Below are positions 1-8,195 of a stretch of 64,000 nucleotides of DNA, one piece after another. Location of the stretch: positions 1-64,000 of the forward strand of contig DASXYT010000422.1 in NCBI GenBank assembly GCA_036502345.1, written 5' to 3'. Every line of letters begins with the position of its first letter. Positions within the stretch are counted from its first letter, which is position 1. The stretch is from DATEPR01 sp036502345. GTDB taxonomy: Bacteria > Actinomycetota > Actinomycetes > Mycobacteriales > Pseudonocardiaceae. Below the pieces are notes generated by a model. That model searched no databases. It was not told where the DNA came from and was given only the letters and a program-made list of their open reading frames with translations. Position numbers and translations under genes: made by a program.

Positions 1-1
1 T

Positions 2-367
2 ACGTTCGGCGTTGACGAGACCCAGGACGACTGGGAGACCACCTACTACGGCGGGACCGGTTTCATCAGCATCAGCAAGGGCATCCAGCAGGCCATCAAC
101 ACCGGCTCGCTGGTCGCCACCATCCAGGCCACGCCGACGCCCACATCGGTGCCGACCTACCTGCTGTGCGGTGGTTCGCCGAGCATCCTCGGTTTCTTCA
201 ACGAGGACAGGGGACCGAGCGACGGCGTGGTGTTCGACGCATCATGTACGTCGACGAAGGGCATCGGGAACGTCGGGGGCAGCACCTTGGTCGCAACGGA
301 CAACCATCTGATGCTCGGCTGGGAGTCCACCGCGATGCACACCGTCAGCGGCTGGCTGAGCAGCTGA
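2..367 (+). CDS. C-terminal part of a secreted lipase/esterase-like protein (partial)
   Basis: The reading frame is open from the window edge to a TGA at 365-367, so only the last 121 codons are present. The tail carries an SDGVV segment and, about 40 residues later, a DNH segment. This spacing resembles the catalytic acid and histidine at the end of lipase/esterase alpha/beta hydrolases, with Cys residues that could form a disulfide. The family assignment is inference from a fragment; the nucleophile region is outside the window. The next gene starts 26 nt downstream on the same strand, so they may be co-transcribed. Confidence 0.5.
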   Translation, partial: TFGVDETQDDWETTYYGGTGFISISKGIQQAINTGSLVATIQATPTPTSVPTYLLCGGSPSILGFFNEDRGPSDGVVFDASCTSTKGIGNVGGSTLVATDNHLMLGWESTAMHTVSGWLSS

Positions 368-393
368 CGAACAGCGGAAAGGAACAACACGGC

Positions 394-1482
394 ATGTCCT
401 CTCTTCCCGACGGTGTCAGATCGACGGAGCTGGCGACCACCCGGCTGCGCACCCAGGTGCTGGAGTCAGGTTCTGCCGAGTCGCCGACGCTCGTGCTGGT
501 GCACGGCAACGTGTCCAGCGCCCGGTTCTTCGGTGAGCTGATGGCCGAACTCGGGCAACGCTGGCACTGCGTCGCCGTGGACCTGCGTGGGTTCGGCGGC
601 TCGGAGCGGGCCCCGGTGGACGCGCGGCGGGGCGTGCTGGACTTCGCAGACGACCTGCACGCCGCGCTCACCGAGGGCGGGTTCGTTGCCGCCGGTCGGC
701 GGGTGCACCTGCTCGGCTGGTCGCTCGGCGGCGGTGTCGCCCTGCAGTACGCGATCGACCACCCCGGCACCGTCGCGTCGATCGTGCTGGAGAGCCCGAT
801 GTCGCCGTTCGGCTTCGGTGGCACGAAGGACACCGCCGGCACGCCGTGCTGGCCGGACTTCGCCGGTTCCGGTGGTGGCACGGCCAATCCGGAGATGGTC
901 CGGCGGATCAGCGAAGGGGACCGGACCAGCGAGGACGGCACGTCGCCACGCAACGTGCTGACCACGCTGTACGGCCAGCCGCCGTTCGAACTGCCGACCG
1001 GGGTGGAGGACGCCCTGGTGGACGGCATGCTGGAGATGGCCATCGGCGACGACAACTATCCGGGCGACAGCGTCACGTCGGAGAACTGGCCGGGTTCGGC
1101 ACCCGGCGACCGTGGCGTCAACAACGCCATCTCGCCGAAGTTCTGTGACCTGTCCGGGTTCGCGGACGTGACCGACCGGCCGGACGTGCTGTGGATCCGG
1201 GGCGACGCCGACCAGATCGTGTCCGACACGTCCCTGGTCGACCTGGGCTACCTCGGTCATCTGGGCCTCGTCCCCGGTTGGCCGGGCGCGGACGTCTACC
1301 CGGCGCAGCCGATGGTCACGCAGACCCGTGCCGTGCTGGACCGGTACCGGGCGGCCAGCGGCCACTACACCGAGCACGTGCTGCCCGGCTGCGGCCACTC
1401 GCCGCACCTGGAGCGCCCCGCCGACTTCACGTCCCTGGTGGGTGATTTCCTGGCCGGCGTCGACAAGCAGCTCCACTCGTGA
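394..1482 (+). CDS. Alpha/beta hydrolase, 362 aa
   Basis: A cytoplasmic alpha/beta-hydrolase fold enzyme of unknown substrate. An oxyanion-loop HGN motif lies at residues 37-39. The nucleophile elbow GWSLGGG places the catalytic Ser at about residue 110. The acid is probably in a GDAD segment near 270, and a GCGHSPH segment puts the catalytic His near 335. The start at ATG 394 follows a GGAAAGGAA ribosome site; upstream in-frame codons would run into the preceding gene. The last bases overlap the GTG of the TetR gene (GTGA), so the pair is translationally coupled and the regulator probably controls the hydrolase. Confidence 0.9.
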   Translation: MSSLPDGVRSTELATTRLRTQVLESGSAESPTLVLVHGNVSSARFFGELMAELGQRWHCVAVDLRGFGGSERAPVDARRGVLDFADDLHAALTEGGFVAAGRRVHLLGWSLGGGVALQYAIDHPGTVASIVLESPMSPFGFGGTKDTAGTPCWPDFAGSGGGTANPEMVRRISEGDRTSEDGTSPRNVLTTLYGQPPFELPTGVEDALVDGMLEMAIGDDNYPGDSVTSENWPGSAPGDRGVNNAISPKFCDLSGFADVTDRPDVLWIRGDADQIVSDTSLVDLGYLGHLGLVPGWPGADVYPAQPMVTQTRAVLDRYRAASGHYTEHVLPGCGHSPHLERPADFTSLVGDFLAGVDKQLHS

Positions 1483-2102
1483 CGGCACCTGCCCGCAGGC
1501 CGGGTCCACGACCCGGCAAGGGCGACCGTTCTCGGCGGCGCATCCTGGCCGCCGCCGAGAGCGTGTTCGCCGATCTCGGCTTTCACGCCGCCTCGATCGT
1601 CAAGATCACCGAGGCGGCCGGGATCGCGCAGGGCACGTTCTACATCTACTTCGAGTCCAAGCAGGCGGTCTTCGAGGAGGTACTGCTGGACCTGAACCAC
1701 CGGGTCCGGCAGGCGATGGCGGAAGGCTCCCGGGACGCGACCACCCGGGAGGATGCCGAACGCGGCGGCTTCCGCGGCTTCTTCCGGTTCACGGCCGAAC
1801 ATCCGGCGCTGTACCGGGTTATCCGGCAGGCCGAGTTCGTGGCGCCCGCCTTGCTGGAACGGCACTACGCCACCATCGCGGCCGGCTATGTGGACGGCCT
1901 GCGCCAGGCCATGGCGGCGGGTGAGGTGGCGCCTGCCGATCCCGATGTGGTCGCGTGGGCGCTGATGGCGGTCGGTGAGATGATCGGCATGCGGTGGGTG
2001 TTGTGGCCGCGTGCAAAGGAGATCCCGCCGGACGTCTTCGAGGAGACGATGGCGTTCGTGACCCGAGCGTTGGGAGGTGGGCATGGCTCGACTGCTCGGT
2101 GA
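1479..2102 (+). CDS. TetR/AcrR family transcriptional regulator, 207 aa
   Basis: The N-terminal 60 residues form a TetR DNA-binding domain: a basic stretch, then AAESVFADLGF, a helix-turn-helix around residues 30-55 and the usual GTFYIYFESK signature. The C-terminal helical domain would bind an unidentified ligand. It starts on the GTG that overlaps the hydrolase stop by 4 nt and its end overlaps the next gene, so three genes form one transcript. It probably represses its own operon. Confidence 0.93.
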   Translation: MTAPARRPGPRPGKGDRSRRRILAAAESVFADLGFHAASIVKITEAAGIAQGTFYIYFESKQAVFEEVLLDLNHRVRQAMAEGSRDATTREDAERGGFRGFFRFTAEHPALYRVIRQAEFVAPALLERHYATIAAGYVDGLRQAMAAGEVAPADPDVVAWALMAVGEMIGMRWVLWPRAKEIPPDVFEETMAFVTRALGGGHGSTAR

Positions 2103-2568
2103 ACGGATGCCGGCCGACCTGGTGCGGGTGTTCGACGGCACGGACCTGGAAGACAACGTCGGCATCGCGTATCCGCTGGTCACGGTGGACGAAGCGGGCA
2201 CGCCCCGGTTCAGCATGCTCAGCGCGGGGGAGTTGTTGGCCACCGGCGACAGCGTGTTGCGGATCGCGATGTGGCCGAACACCCGGACCGGCGGGAACCT
2301 GGCCTCGGGCCGGGAGGCGCTGCTGTGTGTCGTCGAACCGGGCTCGGTGCGCTACGTGCGCGGCACCGCTGTCCGCCTGGTGCCGCCACCCGACGCCGCC
2401 GTGGAGTGCTTCGGCTTGACGGTCACGGCTGTGGAGTCGGACAGCCACGACGGGATGCCCGTGGCCACGCCGATCACGTTCACCACGGTCACGCCGAGCA
2501 GGGCCGAGGTGCTGGCCGGCTGGCAGGTCGTGCTGACGGCGCTGGCCGCCGCTACTGGAGCAGGGTGA
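2083..2568 (+). CDS. Pyridoxamine 5'-phosphate oxidase-like flavin split-barrel protein, 161 aa
   Basis: The sequence pattern (PLVTVDEAGTPR, then an AMWPNTRTGGNL segment and strand-rich middle) fits the FMN-binding split-barrel family, which includes pyridoxamine-phosphate oxidase-like and F420-dependent reductases. The substrate is unknown. ATG 2083 is chosen over GTG 2077 because GGGAGG at 2072-2077 lies at proper spacing for 2083. It overlaps the TetR gene by 20 nt, and its 3' end overlaps the convergent methyltransferase by 17 nt. Family confidence is moderate. Confidence 0.75.
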   Translation: MARLLGERMPADLVRVFDGTDLEDNVGIAYPLVTVDEAGTPRFSMLSAGELLATGDSVLRIAMWPNTRTGGNLASGREALLCVVEPGSVRYVRGTAVRLVPPPDAAVECFGLTVTAVESDSHDGMPVATPITFTTVTPSRAEVLAGWQVVLTALAAATGAG

Positions 2569-3361
2569 GCGAGCCGAAGCCCTGCAGGGCCTTGTCCAGC
2601 ACCGGCAGCAGCACGCGGTAGCCGCGCGGCAGTCGGTCGCGGATCGCCTTCGGTGGCCGGGTGACCGGCGTGGACTCCACCACCCGCATGCCCAGTCGCC
2701 CGCCGAGTTCACGCGGTTCGTCGACGCCCCACGCCCAGCGCGCCTGCATGTTCCTGCGGTCGGCCATCTTGTGTTGCTGCTCGACCATCCGCTTCCGGTA
2801 GGTGTCGAGCGCGACGAACGCGCCGGGGAACCGGGTCGCGATCCCGCCCAGGGTGCGCAGCACGTCGTCCTCGGGCAGGTAGACGAGCACGCCCTCGGCC
2901 ACGAAGAAGTACGGCCCGGGCTGCTCCGCGACGGCCTGCTGCCAGTCGTCGTCCAGCACCGATGCCGAGATCATCTGCCTGCGGTCGGTGTCGGTGAAGA
3001 AGTTCCTGCGCAGTTCGATGGTGTCCGGCAGGTCGACGTCCACCCAGTGCACCGTGCCGTTGTCCACCCGTTCGAACCGCGTGTTCAGGCCGGTGCCCAG
3101 TTCTACGACGGTCCCGCCCGGATGGTCGGCCAGGAACGCCCGCACCCAGGAGTCCAGGATCAGCGTGCGCAGCACGGTGATCGTGCCGCCCGCGTTCTTG
3201 CCGTACTTGTCGACGTCGTAGTCGATCGACTCCAGGATCCGCACGGCTTTCGGGTCGCGCAGCATGGGTCGTTTCCTGGTGGTCTCCTTGGCCCGCCCGG
3301 CCAGCGTGATCAGCAGCGTCTCCTGCACAGGGCCGAGTTGCACCTGCTTTTTGTCCACCAT
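2552..3361 (-). CDS. Class I SAM-dependent methyltransferase, LCM-like family, 269 aa
   Basis: A methyltransferase of the leucine carboxyl methyltransferase-like group (PF04072 type). Evidence is the VVELGTGLNTRFERV SAM-binding motif near residue 70, a following VDVDLPDTIELRR acidic loop, and a FFVAEGVLVYLPE segment characteristic of the family. Members methylate small molecules, often in secondary metabolism; the substrate cannot be read here. ATG 3361 is taken as the start because conserved sequence begins soon after it. It stands alone on its strand, convergent with the split-barrel gene. Confidence 0.88.
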   Translation of the reverse strand: MVDKKQVQLGPVQETLLITLAGRAKETTRKRPMLRDPKAVRILESIDYDVDKYGKNAGGTITVLRTLILDSWVRAFLADHPGGTVVELGTGLNTRFERVDNGTVHWVDVDLPDTIELRRNFFTDTDRRQMISASVLDDDWQQAVAEQPGPYFFVAEGVLVYLPEDDVLRTLGGIATRFPGAFVALDTYRKRMVEQQHKMADRRNMQARWAWGVDEPRELGGRLGMRVVESTPVTRPPKAIRDRLPRGYRVLLPVLDKALQGFGSLTLLQ

Positions 3362-3420
3362 CACCCCATTCAAGCGTAATCGGCGTGCGGCGCACGGCCG
3401 GTTTGGCCAGACTCGCTGCC

Positions 3421-4176
3421 ATGACGACGGCGTTCGAGGACCTGCTGGCCGAGGGCGACGCGGTGCCGGTCGAGGGCTGGGACTTCTCCTGGTTCGACGG
3501 CCGCGCCACCGAGGAGCGACCGCCCTGGGGCTACGCGAAGCTGATGGGGCAGCGGATGGCGACCGCGGGGGCGGCGCTGGACATCCAGACCGGTGGCGGC
3601 GAGGTGCTCGCGTCGATCCCGCAGGCGCCGCCGATGTTGATGGCGACCGAGTCGTGGCCGCCGAACCTGGCGATCGCACGGCGCAACCTGGCCGCGCTGG
3701 GCGGCGAGGTGTTCCAGGCGGGGGATCTGGACGACCTGCCGTTCCCGGACGGGCTCTTCGATCTTGTGGTGAGCAGGCATCCCGCTGAGATCGGGTGGTC
3801 GGAGATCGCCAGGGTGCTCGCCCCGGGCGGCACGTACCTGTCCCAGCAGGTCGGCGCAGGCTCGGTGCACGAGCTCACCGAGTTCATGATCGGCCCCTAC
3901 GAGATGTCCCGGTCCCGCAGCCCTCAACTGGCGGTGGCCGATGCCGGGGCGGCCGGGTTGACCGTGGTCGACCTGCGGGAGGCGACGCTGCGGATGACGT
4001 TCGACGACGTCGCCGCTGTCGTGTACTTCCTGCGCAAGGTGTTCTGGACCGTGCCCGACTTCACCGTGGCGGCCTACCGGGACCGGCTGGCCGCGATGCA
4101 CGAGTTGATCAACGCGACGGGTCCGTTCGTGGCCCATTCGAAGCGGTTCCTGATCGAGGCCCGCCGACCGGCCTGA
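3421..4176 (+). CDS. Class I SAM-dependent methyltransferase, 251 aa
   Basis: A Rossmann-fold methyltransferase. The glycine motif is weakened (ALDIQTGGGEVL, near 52-63). It is followed by an acidic QAGDLDDLPFPDGLFDLVVSR stretch typical of motifs II-III of UbiE-like enzymes and an ARVLAPGG post-motif. Substrate unknown. It diverges from the LCM-type methyltransferase across a 59-bp gap and its 3' end overlaps the convergent NYN gene by 68 nt. No ribosome site is obvious before ATG 3421. Confidence 0.88.
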   Translation: MTTAFEDLLAEGDAVPVEGWDFSWFDGRATEERPPWGYAKLMGQRMATAGAALDIQTGGGEVLASIPQAPPMLMATESWPPNLAIARRNLAALGGEVFQAGDLDDLPFPDGLFDLVVSRHPAEIGWSEIARVLAPGGTYLSQQVGAGSVHELTEFMIGPYEMSRSRSPQLAVADAGAAGLTVVDLREATLRMTFDDVAAVVYFLRKVFWTVPDFTVAAYRDRLAAMHELINATGPFVAHSKRFLIEARRPA

Positions 4177-4567
4177 CGGTGCGTGGGCCGAGCACCGTCG
4201 CGCCCAGCGCTGTGACCCTGGACCGCAGTTCGCGGTCGGCCGTCACCACGGCGACGTGCCGCCCTGCGCCCTCGGCCGCGGTGACCTCCACGATCGCGTC
4301 ATCGCCGGAGCCGGCAGCCGCGACCACCCGCACGGTCTCGATGCCGACGACTCCTCGCGCGGCACCTTCCACCACCAGCACGACGTCGATCGGCGGCGCG
4401 CGCAGCCAGTCCGGTGTTGCGATCGCGATGCCTTGTGTCGCAACGGAAGCCAGGGAGTCACGCAGCCGTTCCGCCGCACCTGCCCGGTCGCGCCACCAGC
4501 CGTCCGGGACCGAGCCGACCACGTTCGCCGCGTCGACGACGAGCAGCGGCGGCCGATCGTCAGCCAT
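4109..4567 (-). CDS. NYN/PIN-like domain protein, 152 aa
   Basis: The N-terminus PPLLVVDAANVVGSVPDGWW and the later VVTADRELRSRV segment are the hallmark acidic motifs of NYN/PIN-like nucleases (LVVDAANV carries the first Asp; TADRELR the third). Such proteins are predicted metal-dependent RNA nucleases; activity here is unproven. The start overlaps the end of the upstream methyltransferase by 8 nt, so the two are coupled in a two-gene unit controlled from the MarR operator at 5374-5405. The 3' end overlaps the convergent methyltransferase. Confidence 0.8.
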   Translation of the reverse strand: MADDRPPLLVVDAANVVGSVPDGWWRDRAGAAERLRDSLASVATQGIAIATPDWLRAPPIDVVLVVEGAARGVVGIETVRVVAAAGSGDDAIVEVTAAEGAGRHVAVVTADRELRSRVTALGATVLGPRTVRPVGGPRSGTASNGPRTDPSR

Positions 4568-5369
4568 CGCGCATCGCGCTCAGCAGGCTGCTCGCGGCGG
4601 TGCCGCGCAGTGGTCGGCCGTAGCCTGCGGCGAGATCGGCGAGCGGGTGCACCGACGGGCGCCAGCCGTGGTCACGCAGCCAGTCGGCGGAGTCGCCTGC
4701 CAGGCCGCCCCGCCACAGCGAGCTGTACCCGGCCATCGCGGGTGTGGCCCGGGCCTGCGTCAACACGCCGGCTGTTGCCGTTGTGGTGTATTCGAAGGCG
4801 ACCTGGCTGCCGGGCGCCGACCGGACGGTGATCTCGGTGAGCAGCCGCTCCGCGGCCTCGTTGTCCAGGTAGATCAGCAGGCCCTCGACCAGCCACGCGG
4901 TGGGCCGTTCCGGGTCGAAGCCGGCGTCGGTCAGTGCGGTCGACCAGTCCTCGCGCAGATCGGCGGGCACGGTGGTGCGGTGGCAGTCGGGTGTCGCGTC
5001 GGCCAGCACCTTCTCCTTGAACGCCAACACATCCGGCAGGTCGACCTCGTACACCTGGGTACCGGCGGGCCACGGCAGCCGGAACGCACGGGTGTCCAGG
5101 CCGGCGGCGAGCAGCACGACCTGGGGGAGGCCCGCGGCGAGCAGGTAGTCGTCGTAGTAGCGGGTGCGGATGATCGCGTGCATCGCGAAAACCATGCCGA
5201 CGTGCTTCCGGTCGCCGTCCGGCTCGGGGATCACTCCCGGCGCCGCGGCCACGAACTCGGCGGCGTACGGGTCGTCGAACAGGCGATCAGGTCGGGCGCT
5301 CTCGTGTGCCCGCACACGGGCTACACCCAGCGCCGTCCTACCCACGCCGACCAGCGGTTGCTCGCTCAT
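4560..5369 (-). CDS. SAM-dependent methyltransferase, TIGR00027-type (LCM family), 269 aa
   Basis: Matches the actinobacterial TIGR00027/PF04072 group expanded in mycobacteria and Pseudonocardiaceae: LGVARVRAHESARPDRLF near the start, VVLLAAGLDTRAFRL as SAM motif, YEVDLPDVL as acidic loop and TAWLVEGLLIYL. The substrate is unknown. ATG 5369 lies 7 nt after a TATTAT -10 box on the minus strand (5382-5377), so the mRNA is probably leaderless. That -10 lies in one arm of the palindrome shared with the divergent MarR gene, so MarR control is very likely. Confidence 0.9.
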   Translation of the reverse strand: MSEQPLVGVGRTALGVARVRAHESARPDRLFDDPYAAEFVAAAPGVIPEPDGDRKHVGMVFAMHAIIRTRYYDDYLLAAGLPQVVLLAAGLDTRAFRLPWPAGTQVYEVDLPDVLAFKEKVLADATPDCHRTTVPADLREDWSTALTDAGFDPERPTAWLVEGLLIYLDNEAAERLLTEITVRSAPGSQVAFEYTTTATAGVLTQARATPAMAGYSSLWRGGLAGDSADWLRDHGWRPSVHPLADLAAGYGRPLRGTAASSLLSAMRDG

Positions 5370-5373
5370 GAGC

Positions 5374-5405
5374 CCGATAATACATCGCTACCGATGTATT
5401 ATCGG
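5374..5405. promoter_or_regulatory. MarR operator: perfect 14-bp inverted repeat with divergent -10 boxes
   Basis: CCGATAATACATCG (5374-5387) and CGATGTATTATCGG (5392-5405) are perfect inverted repeats around a 4-nt spacer CTAC. Each arm contains a TATTAT -10 hexamer: 5397-5402 for the plus strand and 5382-5377 for the minus strand. Start codons follow 6-7 nt later on each side. Binding of the MarR dimer would block both -10 boxes, giving autoregulation plus repression of the methyltransferase/NYN unit. Site and symmetry are direct observations; the regulator assignment is inference from position. Confidence 0.85.
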
Positions 5406-5408
5406 ATG

Positions 5409-5819
5409 ATGGATGGCGTACGGCTGCACAGGCTGGGCAAGCGGCTGATCGACCTGTCCCGCACCGTCGCCACGGCTGCGGCCGATCCGACGATGACGGC
5501 GGGGGAGATGGCCGTGCTGGAGGACGTGTTCAAACATCCGGACAGCCCGGTCATCGACATCCAGGCGAGGACGGGTTTCGCGCAGAGCCACGTCTCCGGC
5601 TCGGTGGCTCGGCTGAAGGCGCGCGGCCTGTTGGTGACGGCGCAGGATCCCGAGGACGGCAGGCGCACCCTGGTCCGGCTCGCCGAGCCTGCCCGGCGCG
5701 CGATCATCCGTCGCGCCAACCGCCCGGCCGACAGCGCCTTGGCAGCAGCGGTACCCGATGCCGAGCGGGCCAGCCGGGTCGCGGAACTGTTGGACGAGTT
5801 GGCGGATCTGTTGCTGTGA
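5409..5819 (+). CDS. MarR family transcriptional regulator, 136 aa
   Basis: A winged-helix MarR protein: an N-terminal dimerisation helix, a recognition region around residues 40-70 (IQARTGFAQSHVSGSVARL), and a wing with the usual DPEDGRRT segment. ATG 5409 (or 5406) is chosen because it lies 6 nt after the TATTAT -10 box at 5397-5402, giving a leaderless mRNA. The in-frame ATG at 5394 sits inside the operator and upstream of the predicted start point. It probably represses itself and the divergent methyltransferase. Confidence 0.9.
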   Translation: MDGVRLHRLGKRLIDLSRTVATAAADPTMTAGEMAVLEDVFKHPDSPVIDIQARTGFAQSHVSGSVARLKARGLLVTAQDPEDGRRTLVRLAEPARRAIIRRANRPADSALAAAVPDAERASRVAELLDELADLLL

Positions 5820-5822
5820 CGG

Positions 5823-7226
5823 CTATCTGGCGCGCAGCAGCATCGGGATGCCGTTGCCCGGCCGCATGGTGATCCGGTACTGCGGCCGCACGGTGTGCGT
5901 CGGATCGGTGCGCGCGGTGAACCGGCTCGCGATCACCGCCAGTGCGGTCACCGCCTCCGCCCACGCGAACTGCTCGCCAACGCACGACCGGGGGCCACTG
6001 CCGAAGGGCAGGTAGGCGTGCCTCGGCACCGCTGCCCGCCGTTCGTCCAGCCACCGGTCCGGGTCGAACGAGTCCGGCTCGGGGAACCAGCGCGGGTCGT
6101 GCTGCATCAGCAGCGGGCTCGCGGCGATCATGCTGCCGGCCGGCACGTGCCAGCCGCCGATCTCGATGTCCGAACTCAACGCCCTGCCGATCATCCAGGC
6201 TGGCGGGTACCGGCGGATGCCCTCGCTGACCACGGCCCTGGTGTAGGTCAGCGAGGGCAGGTCCGCGCTGGTGGGCAGTCGGCCGTCCAGCCCGTCCAGT
6301 TCGTCGTGCAGCTTGCGCTGCGCCTCGGGGTGGTCGCCGAGCAGGTGCAGCGTCCAGGACAGCGCGTTCGCTGTCGTCTCGTGGCCTGCCATCAGCAGGG
6401 TGATCACGTGGTCGTGCACCTCGGCGTCGGTCAGGCCGTCCGCCTCCTGCGAGGCGGCGAGCAGCGCGGACACCACGTCACCCCGGTCCTCGGACAGGTT
6501 GCCGCGCCGCTGCTCGATGATCTCGTCCACCAGGTCGTGCAGCGCGCCCAGCGACGCCGTGTCAACACCGACCTCTTCGGGCGTGGCGGCACGCGCCTGC
6601 CTGCCGCGGCCGTTGAAACCTGGCCGGGTCGCCGCGAAGTGGGCCAGCGTGGCCTCCAGCGCGGAGCGGATGCCGGGTGCCCGTTCCCGCAGGTCGATGC
6701 CGAGCAGGGTGTGCCCGACGATGTCCAGCGTCAGCGTGGCCATTTCCTTGTGCATGTCCACCGTCTCGCCGTCGGCCCAGCCGGCCACGTGGGCCGCTGT
6801 GCGCTCGGCGAACTGGTCGACGTACCCGGTCAGCCTGCGCGGCGAGAACGCGGGGGCGACGAGCCGCCGTGCCCTGCGATGGTCGGCGCCCTCGCTGGTC
6901 AGCAGCCCGTCGCCGAGCAGGTGTTTGGTGCGTTCCATGCCAGGACCCTTGGTGGTCACCCCGGCGTGCTCGATCAGCAGTTCACCGACCAGCGCCGGGT
7001 CCACCAGCAACAGCAGATGCCGGCCACGCAGCCGGACGCCGACCGCGTTCGGGTTGCCGCGCACCACGCTGCGCAGCAGCGAGCCGATGTCCGACGACCG
7101 GCGTGCCTTGCGGGTCAGCAGCATCATCCTGGTCGGACCGATCCACCGGTCGGGGCGCGGTGTCCTGCGGGTACGGGTGGCCAGACTGGTCACGGCGGGC
7201 TCCGATCGGCGAGGGGTGTCCCTCAC
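5823..7226 (-). CDS. Cytochrome P450, up to 467 aa
   Basis: A heme monooxygenase with all diagnostic motifs: I-helix oxygen-activation motif AGHETTANAL (about 270), the K-helix EGIRR segment with Glu and Arg of the ExxR pair, and heme-ligand loop FGSGPRSCVGEQ with the axial Cys near 415. Substrate unknown; redox partners are not encoded nearby. GTG 7226 overlaps the stop of the upstream decayed frame (GTGA). An internal GTG at 7193 has a better-placed GGAG ribosome site and would give 456 aa. It ends 3 nt from the convergent MarR stop. Confidence 0.93.
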   Translation of the reverse strand: MRDTPRRSEPAVTSLATRTRRTPRPDRWIGPTRMMLLTRKARRSSDIGSLLRSVVRGNPNAVGVRLRGRHLLLLVDPALVGELLIEHAGVTTKGPGMERTKHLLGDGLLTSEGADHRRARRLVAPAFSPRRLTGYVDQFAERTAAHVAGWADGETVDMHKEMATLTLDIVGHTLLGIDLRERAPGIRSALEATLAHFAATRPGFNGRGRQARAATPEEVGVDTASLGALHDLVDEIIEQRRGNLSEDRGDVVSALLAASQEADGLTDAEVHDHVITLLMAGHETTANALSWTLHLLGDHPEAQRKLHDELDGLDGRLPTSADLPSLTYTRAVVSEGIRRYPPAWMIGRALSSDIEIGGWHVPAGSMIAASPLLMQHDPRWFPEPDSFDPDRWLDERRAAVPRHAYLPFGSGPRSCVGEQFAWAEAVTALAVIASRFTARTDPTHTVRPQYRITMRPGNGIPMLLRAR

Positions 7227-7437
7227 ACCAGGATTAGCACGCCCACGACCGCCATCGCCAACGCGGTGCCGCCGTGCATCGCGTAGGCGAGCACCTTGCT
7301 ACCGCCGTTACGCAACACGATCACCACGTCGCCGATCGGGATCACGGCGGCGACCAGCAGGAACAGTGCGACCGCCTGGTGCGGCCGGCACGCCGTGCCC
7401 GGTGGCCGCGGCCTCTGCACCAGCAGGAACTGTTCGG
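7223..7437 (-). pseudogene. Decayed remnant of a DUF4267-like small membrane protein
   Basis: The minus-strand frame ending at 7223 encodes two hydrophobic segments (ALFLLVAAVIPIGDVVIVLR, then GGTALAMAVVGVLILV) joined by NGGSKVLAYAMHG. This looks like the C-terminal half of DUF4267 proteins. Upstream, the expected first half is missing and the frame passes into the DUF2277 gene in another phase with non-native residues. I see no plausible start for a full-length protein. The stop overlaps the P450 GTG, suggesting an ancestral coupled pair. The family name is from memory of the motif pattern. Confidence 0.5.
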
Positions 7438-7662
7438 TTAGTGCGAGTGGGAGTGGGAGCCGCGCACTTCCAGGTCGCCCAGCAGTTCGACCGTGGCCAC
7501 GCGGACGGCCTCGACGGCCCGCTCGAACGCGGCCACGTTGTGTGCTGCCGGCCGCTGGAAACCGGAGATCTTGCGGACGTACTGCACAGCCGCCGCGCGC
7601 ATGTCCTCGTCCGTCACTTCTTCGGTGAACGGCGGGCGCAGTGTTTTGATGCTTCGGCACAT
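7438..7662 (-). CDS. DUF2277 family protein, 74 aa
   Basis: The start MCRSIKTLRPPF, the middle AAAVQYVRKISGF and the AFERAV segment match the small DUF2277 family, whose function is unknown. The C-terminus ends in a SHSHSH tail that could bind metal. ATG 7662 is preferred over 7671 because family members begin with MCR. It lies directly upstream of the DUF4267-like remnant and the P450 on the same strand. Confidence 0.8.
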   Translation of the reverse strand: MCRSIKTLRPPFTEEVTDEDMRAAAVQYVRKISGFQRPAAHNVAAFERAVEAVRVATVELLGDLEVRGSHSHSH

Positions 7663-7703
7663 GTGGCCCATTGTGCCTTGCCGTTGTGCGCGCGGACCCT
7701 GAC

Positions 7704-8144
7704 TCAGGCAGGGACCCCGCCCAGTCTGATCGCCGTCAGGTCCTCGCCGCGGATCGCCTCACCGCAGTGTGCGCAGACCGTCTTCGGGTGCAGTTCGGCG
7801 CCGCACGAGTGCCGCCAGACGGTGGGCGGTTCGCCATCGGTGGCGAACCTGTCGCCCCACTCCATCAGCGTGAGCAGCACGGTGTTCAGGGCCTTGCCCG
7901 ACTCGGTCAGCACGTACTCGTAGCGGGGCGGCCGGGTCTCGTACTGCCGCCGTTCCAGCACGCCCGCCGCCTCCAGGCTGCGCAGCCGGGTGGTCAGGAT
8001 GTCCCTGCTGGCACCGGTGTTGCGGGCGATCTGGTCGAACCGCCGTTCACCGAACATCACTTCGCGCAGCGCCAGCAGGCTCCACCGCTCGCCGATCACC
8101 GCGAGCGCGTTCGCGATCGAGCAGTCACGTCCCTGCGTCGGCAT
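7704..8144 (-). CDS. HxlR family regulator with C-terminal zinc ribbon, 146 aa
   Basis: A winged-helix HxlR protein: N-terminal CSIANALAVIGERWSLLALREV is the family signature with its conserved Cys, followed by the recognition helix (ASRDILTTRLRSLE). The C-terminus adds a four-ligand CxxxH/CxxC-type cluster (HSCGAE, VCAHCGE) likely to bind zinc. AAGGAGG lies 7 nt before ATG 8144. An extended -10 (TGATAAAGT, minus strand) drives it. It diverges from boxC across an 11-bp inverted repeat and probably controls the benzoate cluster. Confidence 0.9.
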   Translation of the reverse strand: MPTQGRDCSIANALAVIGERWSLLALREVMFGERRFDQIARNTGASRDILTTRLRSLEAAGVLERRQYETRPPRYEYVLTESGKALNTVLLTLMEWGDRFATDGEPPTVWRHSCGAELHPKTVCAHCGEAIRGEDLTAIRLGGVPA

Positions 8145-8195
8145 CGGCAGGCCTCCTTGGTGCTAAGTCTTGATTTCCAACTTTATCAGAACCGC

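Noticed and set aside
166..393. A longer N-terminus for the alpha/beta hydrolase
   Set aside because: It would overlap the preceding gene in another frame. ATG 394 has a clear GGAAAGGAA site and native sequence starts there.
466..1509. Long antisense frame opposite the hydrolase
   Set aside because: High-GC third-position shadow of the plus-strand gene; Arg/His/Val-rich with no motif.
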